From assembly GCF_003351745.1 (NCBI RefSeq), contig NZ_CP031222.1, positions 2,276,207 to 2,340,206 on the forward strand: DNA of 64,000 bases, in the 5' to 3' direction. The position numbers and the translations under genes are program-made. The DNA comes from Aquirhabdus parva (GTDB taxonomy: Bacteria > Pseudomonadota > Gammaproteobacteria > Pseudomonadales > Moraxellaceae). The stretch's first letter is position 1. Every line of letters starts with the position of its first letter. The notes under the pieces are model-generated. The model worked only from the letters and a program-made list of their open reading frames with translations, was not told the origin of the DNA and did no database searches. This document shows positions 19,033-30,555 of the stretch, piece after piece.

Positions 19033-19784
19033 CGAATCATCTCCACCAAATCACTACATGCTTGAGAATAAACATTTATATCAACAGAATGTGCAATATA
19101 AACAAAACCTTGCTCTTTTAGGGCACGGCTACGTCTAGGGGTATCAGAAAAAGTTCCTAAGACAATTCCTTTAGCTTTCGCTTTAATCTCAATCGTACGC
19201 ATTAACTCTATGACTTCTGGAGCCTCAATTTCTCCAGGTTTACCAACTGATTGAGACAAATCATATGGACCAACAAACAAAATATCAAAACCGACTACGT
19301 CTAGAATCTCATCTAAATTAGCAATCCCTTCCAGACCCTCCACTTGCAAAACTACAAGTTTACGATTCGCTTCTGCAAAATACTCAGTCCGATCCTGCGT
19401 TCCAAAACCTGCAGCTCTGACAAAACGACAAACACCACGACTACCTATCGGAAAAAATCGTGCCGCTTGAACAACCTCCGCAGCCTGTGCAGCAGTTGCG
19501 ATATTTGGAACCTGAATACCATCCGCCCCAGTATCCAAGGCACTACCAATCGCATGCGCATCTACTCCCTTGACTCGAATAATAGAAGCCATGGGAGTCA
19601 ATTTTGCCGCACGCACGTGGTTATGTAGTGTTTCTAAGCTTGATGGGCCATGTTCAGTATCTAAAATTATAAAATCTAGCCCACCTAGACCTGCTGCCTC
19701 AACAAAAGCACTATCGGTTGTTTTACTAAAGATACCAATACAAGATTTTGTTGCCAGTTTCTCTTTCAGTCCAATTGTTTTCAT
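19029..19784 (-). CDS. HpcH/HpaI-family class II aldolase
   Basis: 251 residues, a TIM-barrel aldolase that joins or splits pyruvate and an aldehyde (4-hydroxy-2-oxo acids). Motifs: LDTEHGP (Asp42, Glu44, His45), Arg71, GADGIQVPN, the metal ligand Glu150 in LQVEG, and VGPYDLSQSVG with metal ligand Asp176. These are the residues used by HpaI and GarL for metal and pyruvate binding, so it should be active. In this setting, with a cytidylyltransferase and a phosphatase downstream, I infer that it builds a 2-keto-3-deoxy sugar acid and does not degrade an aromatic compound. AGGG upstream of the ATG is its ribosome binding site; a 113-base gap separates it from the upstream aldolase gene. Confidence 0.87.
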   Translation of the reverse strand: MKTIGLKEKLATKSCIGIFSKTTDSAFVEAAGLGGLDFIILDTEHGPSSLETLHNHVRAAKLTPMASIIRVKGVDAHAIGSALDTGADGIQVPNIATAAQAAEVVQAARFFPIGSRGVCRFVRAAGFGTQDRTEYFAEANRKLVVLQVEGLEGIANLDEILDVVGFDILFVGPYDLSQSVGKPGEIEAPEVIELMRTIEIKAKAKGIVLGTFSDTPRRSRALKEQGFVYIAHSVDINVYSQACSDLVEMIR

Positions 19785-19862
19785 GTTGCCCTTTTTTTGA
19801 TGCCTAAACTATTAAATTTTAATAATAAATCTTTTTTGCCGATTACTCTCAAAGAATGAAGC

Positions 19863-19879
19863 CCTAAAAAAAGTCTAAG
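19863..19879. repeat. 17-bp direct repeat, copy A
   Basis: CCTAAAAAAAGTCTAAG, identical to the copy at 21566-21582. The two copies flank the DRE-TIM aldolase gene. This copy is 79 bases upstream of the HpcH/HpaI aldolase start. Confidence 0.7.
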
Positions 19880-19897
19880 GCTCCTTAAGTGAAAAAC

Positions 19898-21514
19898 TTA
19901 AAAACTATAGATCGATCGTTGAGGAATATCGTAATGTGTTAATGTCAAAGAATGGATCGGCGTATTTCCTGCAACTTTCAACAGCATTGCAAATACATCA
20001 TTCACTTTATGGAAACGCTCATCACGACCATCAAAACCATCAAAACCAACGAGCTCAATCTTTGTTGCACCACCTGCCAAAGCCGCACATATAGCATATG
20101 GTGCTACAAGCGCATCACTGACGATACAACCCGTATCTTGCGGCACCATGCGCGTTGGATCAACTTGCATACCATAATCATATATCGTGGAAGAACTTAG
20201 AGAATTCGTAATAGTACTTGGTAAAGACTGAATCGGCGTAATTAAAGGAACTCCAATAGAATTATTCATCAAAGGAACTAGGCGTCCAGGATGACAAACC
20301 GCAATAGCAGACAACAAATTCAGCGGAACAAAATCTAGTAAATTTAAACTAATAACGATTGGTTTATTTTCTTGAATATAATTCTCTATTGCTGTCCAAT
20401 GACGATGTGCAGAAGGGCCACCCGCAACAATCAAAACTGGACGATTTTCAAACAATTGACGCGAAGACCAACTGCCTTCGGCACGCTGAAAACGAGCAGT
20501 CATCAAATTTGCAACACCTTGTGACTTGTATGATGCACCTGTATTCTCTCCCAATAAATCAATTAAAGTAACAACGTCATTTGGAGAAAATATTCCCTGT
20601 GCAAGCATATCTTGTACATAAGTCGGATGGACTTTATGTTGTGCACCCAAGTAGTAAAAGACATTCATGCCCCAGCCATAATGCTTCTTCATAGCCTCGA
20701 AGTCATTACATGCAAGATCAATTACTTGAGCAGGATTTACGGATTTATGAGAATTTTTCTCAATTTCGACCAATAAATACTCCATTTGAGTATTACCAGC
20801 ACCACGCCCCATGCCCGTAACAGTTGCATCTAACCAAGATACCCCATTACTTAATGCTGTCATGGTATTGCCCAGTGCTTTACCCATATTATCGTGACCA
20901 TGAAACCCTAATGGACCATCCCACTCTAGACGCAAAGTCTGAATAATACGCAAGGTCTCGGCATCATCCATATTACCCAATGAGTCTGCAAAATAAAGAA
21001 CTTCAACATGCTCGAACCCACGAATCGCACGTACAAGCTCCGCAAGTTTTTCATCAGTGCAGCTATTAGACTGCATAATGTTAAACCCAACACGATATCC
21101 AAGCTCATGCAGTGTTGACACTAAGCCACCACATGTAGCTACTTCCGCCACATGAGCGGCAATACGAACAAGCTGCACTTTTGACTCTACTTTAGGAGCA
21201 AAAAAGTTACGAATCGCCGCAACATCACCTTCGGGGGCCTTCAAATAGTCTGCAGCATTTACCATTACGCCCAAAATCAGTCCTTCCGGAACATGAATCT
21301 GATTTAAGAAACGATCAGTCGTATATGCATATGGCCCTAAAAATTTTGCCTTATTGGCAAAAGTAAATCGAAAACCCAGCTCTACTATGTCAACACCACT
21401 ACTAACCATGGATTGAAGGTAACGCTCAACGAGATCTAAATCAAAATCCCAATTGTTGTAATATCCGCCATCTCGTAATGTACAATCCAGCAATGTTAGT
21501 TGACCAGCACTCAT
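19898..21514 (-). CDS. DRE-TIM metallolyase fused to a MAF/MptE-like C-terminal domain
   Basis: 538 residues. The first 320 or so form a DRE-TIM barrel of the HMGL-like superfamily (4-hydroxy-2-oxovalerate aldolase, homocitrate synthase and relatives): LDCTLRDGGY at 9-18 supplies the catalytic Arg14 and metal ligand Asp15, FHGHDNMG is the metal-binding HxH, and the TVTGMGRGAGNTQMEYL segment is of the aldolase type. The last 185 residues start with VLIVAGGPSAHRHW and include VISLN, ELVGFDGFDGRDERFHK; they resemble the Rossmann-like domain of MAF flagellin glycosyltransferases and MptE-type pyrophosphokinases. It is the first gene of the CMP-sugar-acid cassette. GAGG before the ATG supports the start. 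The exact reaction is unknown; I infer aldol chemistry on a keto sugar acid. Confidence 0.78.
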   Translation of the reverse strand: MSAGQLTLLDCTLRDGGYYNNWDFDLDLVERYLQSMVSSGVDIVELGFRFTFANKAKFLGPYAYTTDRFLNQIHVPEGLILGVMVNAADYLKAPEGDVAAIRNFFAPKVESKVQLVRIAAHVAEVATCGGLVSTLHELGYRVGFNIMQSNSCTDEKLAELVRAIRGFEHVEVLYFADSLGNMDDAETLRIIQTLRLEWDGPLGFHGHDNMGKALGNTMTALSNGVSWLDATVTGMGRGAGNTQMEYLLVEIEKNSHKSVNPAQVIDLACNDFEAMKKHYGWGMNVFYYLGAQHKVHPTYVQDMLAQGIFSPNDVVTLIDLLGENTGASYKSQGVANLMTARFQRAEGSWSSRQLFENRPVLIVAGGPSAHRHWTAIENYIQENKPIVISLNLLDFVPLNLLSAIAVCHPGRLVPLMNNSIGVPLITPIQSLPSTITNSLSSSTIYDYGMQVDPTRMVPQDTGCIVSDALVAPYAICAALAGGATKIELVGFDGFDGRDERFHKVNDVFAMLLKVAGNTPIHSLTLTHYDIPQRSIYSF

Positions 21515-22068
21515 TTTTTTGCCTCTTCATAATTTGAATTCGGATACCTAAAATTTCTTAGTCCGCCTAAAAAAAGTCTAAGAAATATAGCTTTTACTCA
21601 TCTAAATTGAGTAGGAAACTTAGCTTAATCTGTAACGAAACAAAGAATTACTTTCAGTAACCAACAATTTACAAGCACCATAAGCACCTGAATTATTGTA
21701 AATATTGTAAAATTAAGTACTTTAAAGATTTTGAAACTTTAACAACTACCTCTAAAGCATGATCTAAACTTTATATACAACCAGCGAACCCAATACTTCA
21801 GCCCTCGCTCACCTCGCCTTAACATCATCAAGATTCTATTTTTAACGTATTTCAAATAACTTTAATAGACACTGACATCCACGCTACCTGCTTATAAATG
21901 TAATATTACTATTTTTCAATTGTTTGATTGCACAAAAACAACACTACTTTATAGTCTTTACCAAACAAATGATTGATTGTGGCGCCTACTGACCAATATC
22001 TCCTCAAAAAGCATGTCCATCGTCATGTTAGCTCTTTATAATAGCCGACTAATCGGAGAGAAAGCCAC
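21515..22068. other. Divergent intergenic region (aldolase cassette / rep)
   Basis: 554 AT-rich bases with no credible gene. It contains a hairpin TTTCTTAG/CTAAGAAA at 21554-21585 that includes the second copy of the 17-bp repeat and lies in the aldolase leader. On the plus strand a TATAAT hexamer at 22037-22042 is close enough to rep to be its -10 box, though no good -35 precedes it. GGAGAG at about 22055 is the rep ribosome binding site. Confidence 0.5.
21566..21582. repeat. 17-bp direct repeat, copy B
   Basis: CCTAAAAAAAGTCTAAG, identical to 19863-19879. It is 52 bases upstream of the DRE-TIM aldolase start and forms the loop and right arm of a leader hairpin (21554-21585). Confidence 0.7.
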
Positions 22069-24126
22069 ATGAGCGGTACGCATACATCACAGAAGTTATC
22101 AGCGCTTAATCCTCGTCAGCAAGAAGCCATGGAGTATGTCAGCGGTCCACTACTCGTTTTGGCTGGCGCTGGATCAGGCAAAACCGCGGTGATTACACGA
22201 AAAATTGCTCATCTTATTCAAAACTGTAATGTTCCTTCACACCGTATCGTGGCAATGACGTTTACCAACAAAGCCGCACGTGAAATGAAAGAGCGGGTGA
22301 GTAAACTGCTGCCTAGTGACAAAATGAAGGGCATTACCGTCTCCACATTTCATAACTTCGGTCTGAATTTGCTGCGTCTAGAACTCAAACATACGCCGCT
22401 TAAAAACAATTTCTCCATTCTTGATGCTGACGACTGTAAACGATTACTCATGGATCTGATGCAGCGTGACAATCTGTCCGGCGCTGATAGTAAAGAGTTA
22501 ATCGCTAAAGCCATGAGACGAATTTCGGACTGGAAAAACGATCTCTTAATGCCAGCTCAAGCGATTAGCACCGCCATCGATAACGAAGACTTGCAGCTCG
22601 CACATTTATACGAACTTTATGAACGCAATATTCGTGCCTATAATGCTGTTGATTTTGATGATTTGATTGCCCTACCCACCCGCTTATTACAAGACAATGC
22701 TGAGCTTCGTGATAAATGGCAGAATCGCGTGCACTATCTGCTCGTCGATGAATATCAAGATACCAATACAGCACAATATATGCTGGTGAAATTATTGGTC
22801 GGTGTTCAGGCTCGGTTCACAGCAGTTGGTGATGATGACCAGTCCATTTATGCATGGCGCGGAGCCAAACCTGAAAATATGGCACTTCTTGCCGATGATT
22901 TTCCAAGACTCAAAGTCATTAAGCTTGAACAAAATTATCGTTCGACCAGCCGTATCTTAAAAGCGGCCAACAAGGTCATTGAAAACAACCCACATCTTTT
23001 TGAAAAAGCCTTATGGTCTGATAAAGGTCATGGTGACGTGATTCGTGTTATGAATTGCCGAAATGATGATGATGAAGCAGAACGCATTGTCCATGACATC
23101 ATGACGCATAGACTGATGAATGGCAAAACTTGGCAAGATTACGCGGTTCTCTATCGAGGAAATTTTCAAGCACGCGTACTCGAGACGCAATTACGCCAAC
23201 TGCAAATCCCTTATAAAGTTTCAGGAGGAACCTCATTCTTTGCACGGGCTGAAATAAAAGATGTGATGAGCTATTTACGACTCATCATCAACCCAGATGA
23301 CGACAGCGCATTTCTGCGCATTATCAACACACCAAAACGAGAAATTGGACCTGCAACACTCGAAAAACTGGGGCTGTTTGCACAAGAATTTAGCATGTCT
23401 TTGCTATCCGCTGCAGGTGACCTACGTTTAAATATGGTGGTGAGTCAACGCAAAGCGGTGCTTCACTTGCACGAATTTGCCCAGTTTATTGATCAATATA
23501 CCCGTGATCTGCATGATGATGACAACCCTGTGCCGCTCGTCCGCCAGATGATCAATGAAACAGGCTATATTGATTACATAAAAGAAAATGCACCTACGCC
23601 GCAGAATGAAAAGAATAAGCTCGACAATTTAGAGACTTTGTTCTCAAGTATTCAAAGTCTAATTAACCGTGCAGAAGATGTAGACGAGAAAAATATTGAA
23701 AGTGTCATCCGTAAACTGGTACTACTCGACTTGCTCGATCAGCAACAGGAAGAAGAAGATACCGACAAAGTTAATCTCATGACTCTGCATGCCGCAAAAG
23801 GACTAGAGTTTCCCTATGTCTATATTATGGGTCTAGAAGAAGAGTTATTACCGCATAAAAACTCAATCGCGGCTGAAACCGTCGAGGAAGAACGTCGACT
23901 GATGTATGTGGGCATTACACGTGCCCGTCAGGGTCTGACCCTAACACTAGCTGAGCAACGTAAAATGGGCGGCAATTTACGCCAAACAACGCCCAGCCGA
24001 TTTCTAGATGAACTGCCAGAGGAAGAAATTGAATGGTCAGGTCGTAAGAAAAATAAAATCTCTAACGTTGATCCCAAAGCGCAAGCTGCAGCGTATCTTG
24101 CAAATTTGAAGGCGCTGATGAAATAA
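22069..24126 (+). CDS. rep: ATP-dependent DNA helicase Rep
   Basis: 685 residues, close to E. coli Rep (673). A 3'-5' SF1A helicase that helps the replisome past protein blocks. Motifs in order: LNPRQQEAMEY (Q motif), Walker A LAGAGSGKTAV, the TFTNKAAREMKERV motif Ia, the DEYQDTN Walker B, GDDDQSIYAWRGA motif III, LEQNYRST motif IV, NLMTLHAAKGLEFPYV motif V and EEERRLMYVGITRAR motif VI. It is assigned to Rep and not UvrD on overall sequence feel and length. GGAGAG precedes the ATG. A 10-bp hairpin lies 17 bases after the stop. Confidence 0.95.
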   Translation: MSGTHTSQKLSALNPRQQEAMEYVSGPLLVLAGAGSGKTAVITRKIAHLIQNCNVPSHRIVAMTFTNKAAREMKERVSKLLPSDKMKGITVSTFHNFGLNLLRLELKHTPLKNNFSILDADDCKRLLMDLMQRDNLSGADSKELIAKAMRRISDWKNDLLMPAQAISTAIDNEDLQLAHLYELYERNIRAYNAVDFDDLIALPTRLLQDNAELRDKWQNRVHYLLVDEYQDTNTAQYMLVKLLVGVQARFTAVGDDDQSIYAWRGAKPENMALLADDFPRLKVIKLEQNYRSTSRILKAANKVIENNPHLFEKALWSDKGHGDVIRVMNCRNDDDEAERIVHDIMTHRLMNGKTWQDYAVLYRGNFQARVLETQLRQLQIPYKVSGGTSFFARAEIKDVMSYLRLIINPDDDSAFLRIINTPKREIGPATLEKLGLFAQEFSMSLLSAAGDLRLNMVVSQRKAVLHLHEFAQFIDQYTRDLHDDDNPVPLVRQMINETGYIDYIKENAPTPQNEKNKLDNLETLFSSIQSLINRAEDVDEKNIESVIRKLVLLDLLDQQQEEEDTDKVNLMTLHAAKGLEFPYVYIMGLEEELLPHKNSIAAETVEEERRLMYVGITRARQGLTLTLAEQRKMGGNLRQTTPSRFLDELPEEEIEWSGRKKNKISNVDPKAQAAAYLANLKALMK

Positions 24127-24143
24127 AGTCTTATATACTCGTC

Positions 24144-24169
24144 GATTGAAAGGTTACACCCTTTCAATC
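24144..24169 (+). terminator. Hairpin after rep (no T-tract)
   Basis: A perfect 10-bp stem GATTGAAAGG/CCTTTCAATC with a TTACAC loop. No T-run follows (AGGAATC), so it may be an mRNA 3'-end stabiliser or processing site instead of a factor-independent terminator. Confidence 0.45.
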
Positions 24170-24297
24170 AGGAATCACTCAGCGATGAATGATTTCTTGA
24201 CAAGCGTCTGTCACCGAACTGACATGATTATGCAATAAAACTGGTTAGGACACTTTAATCATTTATTATTCGGTTTATAAAACGTGAGCTCTAGAAT

Positions 24298-25575
24298 ATG
24301 ACAATACAGAAAAAAACCGTTGCAATCGTAGGTTTAGGCTACGTCGGTTTGCCGCTCGCGCTTGCATTTGGACGTCAGCTGCGCACCATCGGTTTTGACA
24401 TTAATGCCGACAAGATCAGCGCCTATCAACAGAAAATCGATCCGACAGGCGAAATGGATGCCGAACATTTTGTCGCATCGACACAGATTACGTTTACCCA
24501 TGATGCCGCTGATCTTGCAGCAGCAGACTTTATTATTACGGCAGTACCGACCCCCATCAATAATGCAAAGCTCCCTGATCTGTCCCCAGTAGAGTCCGCA
24601 AGTCGGCTGATCGCGACCCATATGAAAGATGGTGCAACGGTCATTTTTGAATCGACCGTGTATCCCGGTGTGACAGAAGAAATCTGTAAGCCTATCCTTG
24701 CCGCATCAAACAAAAATTTTCGTTTAGGCTACTCCCCAGAGCGAATCAATCCTGGTGACAAAGCACGCCCACTTGAATCGATTATGAAAATCGTCTCAGG
24801 ACAAGATGCAGCCACATTAGCGGATGTTTCCGCGTTATATCGCTTAATTATTACAGCCGGAGTGCATGAGGCACCTTCGATTAAAGTCGCTGAGGCTGCA
24901 AAAATTCTTGAGAACACGCAGCGCGATGTGAATATCGCACTCATGAATGAGTTTGCGTTGATTTGTCAACGTGCCGGAATTGATACTCAAGAAGTCTTGG
25001 AAGCGGCAGGAACAAAATGGAATTTCTTAAAATTCTTTCCTGGCCTCGTTGGTGGACATTGTATTGGTGTTGATCCTTACTATTTAACTTTTCGCGCAGA
25101 ACAGCTCGGTTATCACGCTGACTTGATGATGGCGGCGCGTCATATTAATGACAGCATGGGCATTCATATCGCCCAAAACTGCATCAAGATGCTCTGTCAG
25201 AACGGTACACCTGTCGGCAAAGCAACCGTATTGGTGCTGGGTCTGACTTTTAAAGAAAATTGTAGCGACACGCGCAATACGCGCGTCATTGACATCATCC
25301 AAGAATTACAGAGTTATGGCGTTACCGTCCATGTTGTTGATCCCGTTGCGGATGCCGCAGAAGTGAAACATGAATATCAGCTCGACCTGATTGATTTTGA
25401 CCAAATCAATCACGTCGATGCCGTTATTGCAGCGGTCAGCCATGATCAGTTTAAATCGCTTTCTATTGAACAACTTAAACAAAAAACAGTGGGACACACC
25501 CCATTTTTAGATGTTAAAGGCAGCTTTAATCGTGCACAGCTTGAGCAAGCAGGCTTTAAAGTTTGGCGGTTATAA
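24298..25575 (+). CDS. tviB: UDP-N-acetyl-hexosamine 6-dehydrogenase (TviB/WbpA type)
   Basis: 425 residues. It oxidises C6 of a UDP-HexNAc (UDP-GlcNAc or UDP-GalNAc) to the uronic acid with two NAD, giving precursors of capsule or O-antigen uronic acids. The N-terminal NAD motif is VAIVGLGYVGLPLA, followed by DFIITAVPTPI, FESTVYPGVTEE, YSPERINPGD and the catalytic GGHCIGVDPYYL with Cys255. The C-terminal UDP-binding domain has LGLTFKENCSDTRNTRV. These fit TviB/WbpA/WbpO-like enzymes better than UDP-glucose dehydrogenases, whose active-site motif differs. No other polysaccharide genes are directly adjacent; the CMP-sugar-acid cassette is 3 kb upstream on the other strand. Confidence 0.9.
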   Translation: MTIQKKTVAIVGLGYVGLPLALAFGRQLRTIGFDINADKISAYQQKIDPTGEMDAEHFVASTQITFTHDAADLAAADFIITAVPTPINNAKLPDLSPVESASRLIATHMKDGATVIFESTVYPGVTEEICKPILAASNKNFRLGYSPERINPGDKARPLESIMKIVSGQDAATLADVSALYRLIITAGVHEAPSIKVAEAAKILENTQRDVNIALMNEFALICQRAGIDTQEVLEAAGTKWNFLKFFPGLVGGHCIGVDPYYLTFRAEQLGYHADLMMAARHINDSMGIHIAQNCIKMLCQNGTPVGKATVLVLGLTFKENCSDTRNTRVIDIIQELQSYGVTVHVVDPVADAAEVKHEYQLDLIDFDQINHVDAVIAAVSHDQFKSLSIEQLKQKTVGHTPFLDVKGSFNRAQLEQAGFKVWRL

Positions 25576-25598
25576 AAGATACGCTATTCGACATCAGC

Positions 25599-25614
25599 GG
25601 CAAGTGGTCTTGCC
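25599..25614. repeat. Short hairpin between the dehydrogenase gene and dut
   Basis: GGCAAG-TGGT-CTTGCC, a perfect 6-bp stem without a T-tract, in the 81-base gap between the two genes. Confidence 0.4.
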
Positions 25615-25656
25615 ACACACCCTTTGACAATGGATTAGTACAGGTTAAATCTCGTT

Positions 25657-26109
25657 ATGAAGTTACAGCTTAAAATTTTAGATCCTCGTATTGGTACAAC
25701 GTGGCCTCTACCTGCACATGCAACCAGTGGCTCTGCGGGGATTGATTTACGCGCCTGTTTAGCAGAACCCGTTGTACTTGAACCGAACACGACACTACTC
25801 GTCAAAACAGGTATGTCTATTTATATTGAAGATACTCACTACGCAGGTTTGATTTTACCGCGTTCGGGCCTAGGTCATAAACACGGCATCGTTTTAGGCA
25901 ATCTCGTCGGTCTGATTGACTCTGATTATCAGGGTGAACTTATGGTTTCGGTTTGGAATCGTGGTACGACTGCATTCACGCTTGAACCGGGTGAACGTAT
26001 GGCACAATATGTTCTTGTTCCGATTATGCAAACATCATTTGACATTGTTGATGAATTTGTTGAAAGTGAACGCGGTGCGGGTGGATTTGGTCACACAGGG
26101 CGACAATAA
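25657..26109 (+). CDS. dut: Deoxyuridine 5'-triphosphate nucleotidohydrolase
   Basis: Hydrolyses dUTP to dUMP and pyrophosphate, keeping uracil out of DNA and feeding dTMP synthesis. The 150-residue homotrimeric-type dUTPase has the five conserved motifs: SAGIDLRAC (I), [16 protein letters not shown] (II), [11 protein letters not shown] (III, with the catalytic Asp), [11 protein letters not shown] (IV) and the flexible C-terminal [11 protein letters not shown] (V). Gene order dut-algC-argB is the same as in pseudomonads and Acinetobacter. Confidence 0.97.
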   Translation: MKLQLKILDPRIGTTWPLPAHATSGSAGIDLRACLAEPVVLEPNTTLLVKTGMSIYIEDTHYAGLILPRSGLGHKHGIVLGNLVGLIDSDYQGELMVSVWNRGTTAFTLEPGERMAQYVLVPIMQTSFDIVDEFVESERGAGGFGHTGRQ

Positions 26110-26121
26110 CCCCACTTCTCT

Positions 26122-26158
26122 TTTTAAGCTGATTGAGCAACCCTCAACCAGCTTAAAA
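26122..26158. repeat. Long hairpin in the dut-algC gap (1 of 2)
   Basis: TTTTAAGCTG pairs with CAGCTTAAAA, and inside them TTGAG pairs with CTCAA, with one A-C mismatch and a CAACC loop. This gives a nearly continuous 16-bp stem. No T-tract follows on either strand, so it is not a standard terminator. Confidence 0.65.
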
Positions 26159-26160
26159 GC

Positions 26161-26183
26161 ATAAACCACATGAAGTGGTTTAT
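26161..26183. repeat. Second hairpin in the dut-algC gap (2 of 2)
   Basis: A perfect 9-bp stem ATAAACCAC/GTGGTTTAT with an ATGAA loop, two bases after the first hairpin. Both lie upstream of the algC ribosome binding site. Confidence 0.6.
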
Positions 26184-26263
26184 ATGTCTAAACTGCTTGT
26201 ATTCATAGCAAACTATGACTACTGTAGATGCAAAATTGATTTGATTAAATGGAAGTATTTTCA

Positions 26264-29720
<3,457 letters not shown>

Positions 29721-29730
29721 AAATGCAATT

Positions 29731-29768
29731 CCCCGCTCACGACTGAGTCAATGAGTGGGGCTCTTTTC
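29731..29768 (+). terminator. Terminator of argB, inside the eutC 3' end
   Basis: CCCCGCTCA/TGAGTGGGG stem (one G-U pair) with a 12-base loop, then CTCTTTTCC. The eutC stop is at 29737, so most of the hairpin is also eutC coding sequence. Confidence 0.7.
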
Positions 29769-30555
29769 CTGCTACATCAGATACCAACATTAAATCACTC
29801 TCATCCTTAAGATTAACACCTGTAAGCTGCCGACTAAGCGCCTGCTCAATCAACCAGTTCAACTTAAATGCAGCTGCAGGATAATCTAACCCCTCAGGTC
29901 GCACATTCGAAATACAATTACGCTCCGCATCATGTTTGCCAACTTTGGGACCATAGGTCAAATACACCCCCAAACTGTCTGGAGAACTTAAGCCAGGACG
30001 CTCACCAATCAACATCACCACGAGACGAAGTCCTAACTGCTCCCCCACCTCATCCGCAAGTGCCACACGCGCTTGTGTCGCGACAACCACCGGCGCCAAC
30101 GTCAGATGAGGTGCCAGCATCGGCTTTAACGCCTGTAAAAAGGGAACCACTTGACGCTGCACAGCCAGTGACGACAACCCATCACCTACCACAAAACCCA
30201 CATCATAACCTGTCGATGTTGGCAGTAATGCCGAATCCACCGCTAATCGTCGCCCCAAATCAGGACGCACTAAGTATTGAGTCCGATCCGTCGCCTGACT
30301 ACGCACAATCCGCGTATCCCAGCCCTCCTGCTTTAATTCCGTCGTTAATCGCTCGGTATCCAGCGGCGTATGAATCGCATCCCGTGCTTGCGCATGCGCT
30401 AATCCAAACTTAAGCACCTCCTCACTCGGCAAAGACTCCCCTGAGCGACCCAAAGCGATACGCGCTTGCGTATACTGCCGCCAGTCGCCCCAACTATCGT
30501 GCTGCGTGGGATCAACAGGGGAATCAACAGCATTGAGGATACGCTTAGCTGACAT
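29737..30555 (-). CDS. eutC: Ethanolamine ammonia-lyase small subunit
   Basis: Forms with EutB the adenosylcobalamin-dependent enzyme that splits ethanolamine to acetaldehyde and ammonia. 272 residues from the ATG at 30555, which has GGAGGGG upstream; the frame runs on to 30579 but has no site there. Family features: WGDWRQYTQARIALGRSGESLP, FGLAHAQARDAIH, the DVGFVVGDGLSSLAVQRQ segment, the cobalamin-side VVMLIGERPGLSSPDSLGVYLTYGP, and ERNCISNVRPEGLDY. The start overlaps the eutB stop by 11 bases, so the two are coupled. Confidence 0.95.
   Translation of the reverse strand: MSAKRILNAVDSPVDPTQHDSWGDWRQYTQARIALGRSGESLPSEEVLKFGLAHAQARDAIHTPLDTERLTTELKQEGWDTRIVRSQATDRTQYLVRPDLGRRLAVDSALLPTSTGYDVGFVVGDGLSSLAVQRQVVPFLQALKPMLAPHLTLAPVVVATQARVALADEVGEQLGLRLVVMLIGERPGLSSPDSLGVYLTYGPKVGKHDAERNCISNVRPEGLDYPAAAFKLNWLIEQALSRQLTGVNLKDESDLMLVSDVAGKEPHSLTQS

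Noticed and set aside
29868-30413. Plus-strand open frame of 181 codons opposite eutC
   Set aside because: It is the mirror of a well-conserved gene and has a low-complexity proline/histidine-rich composition typical of antisense frames.
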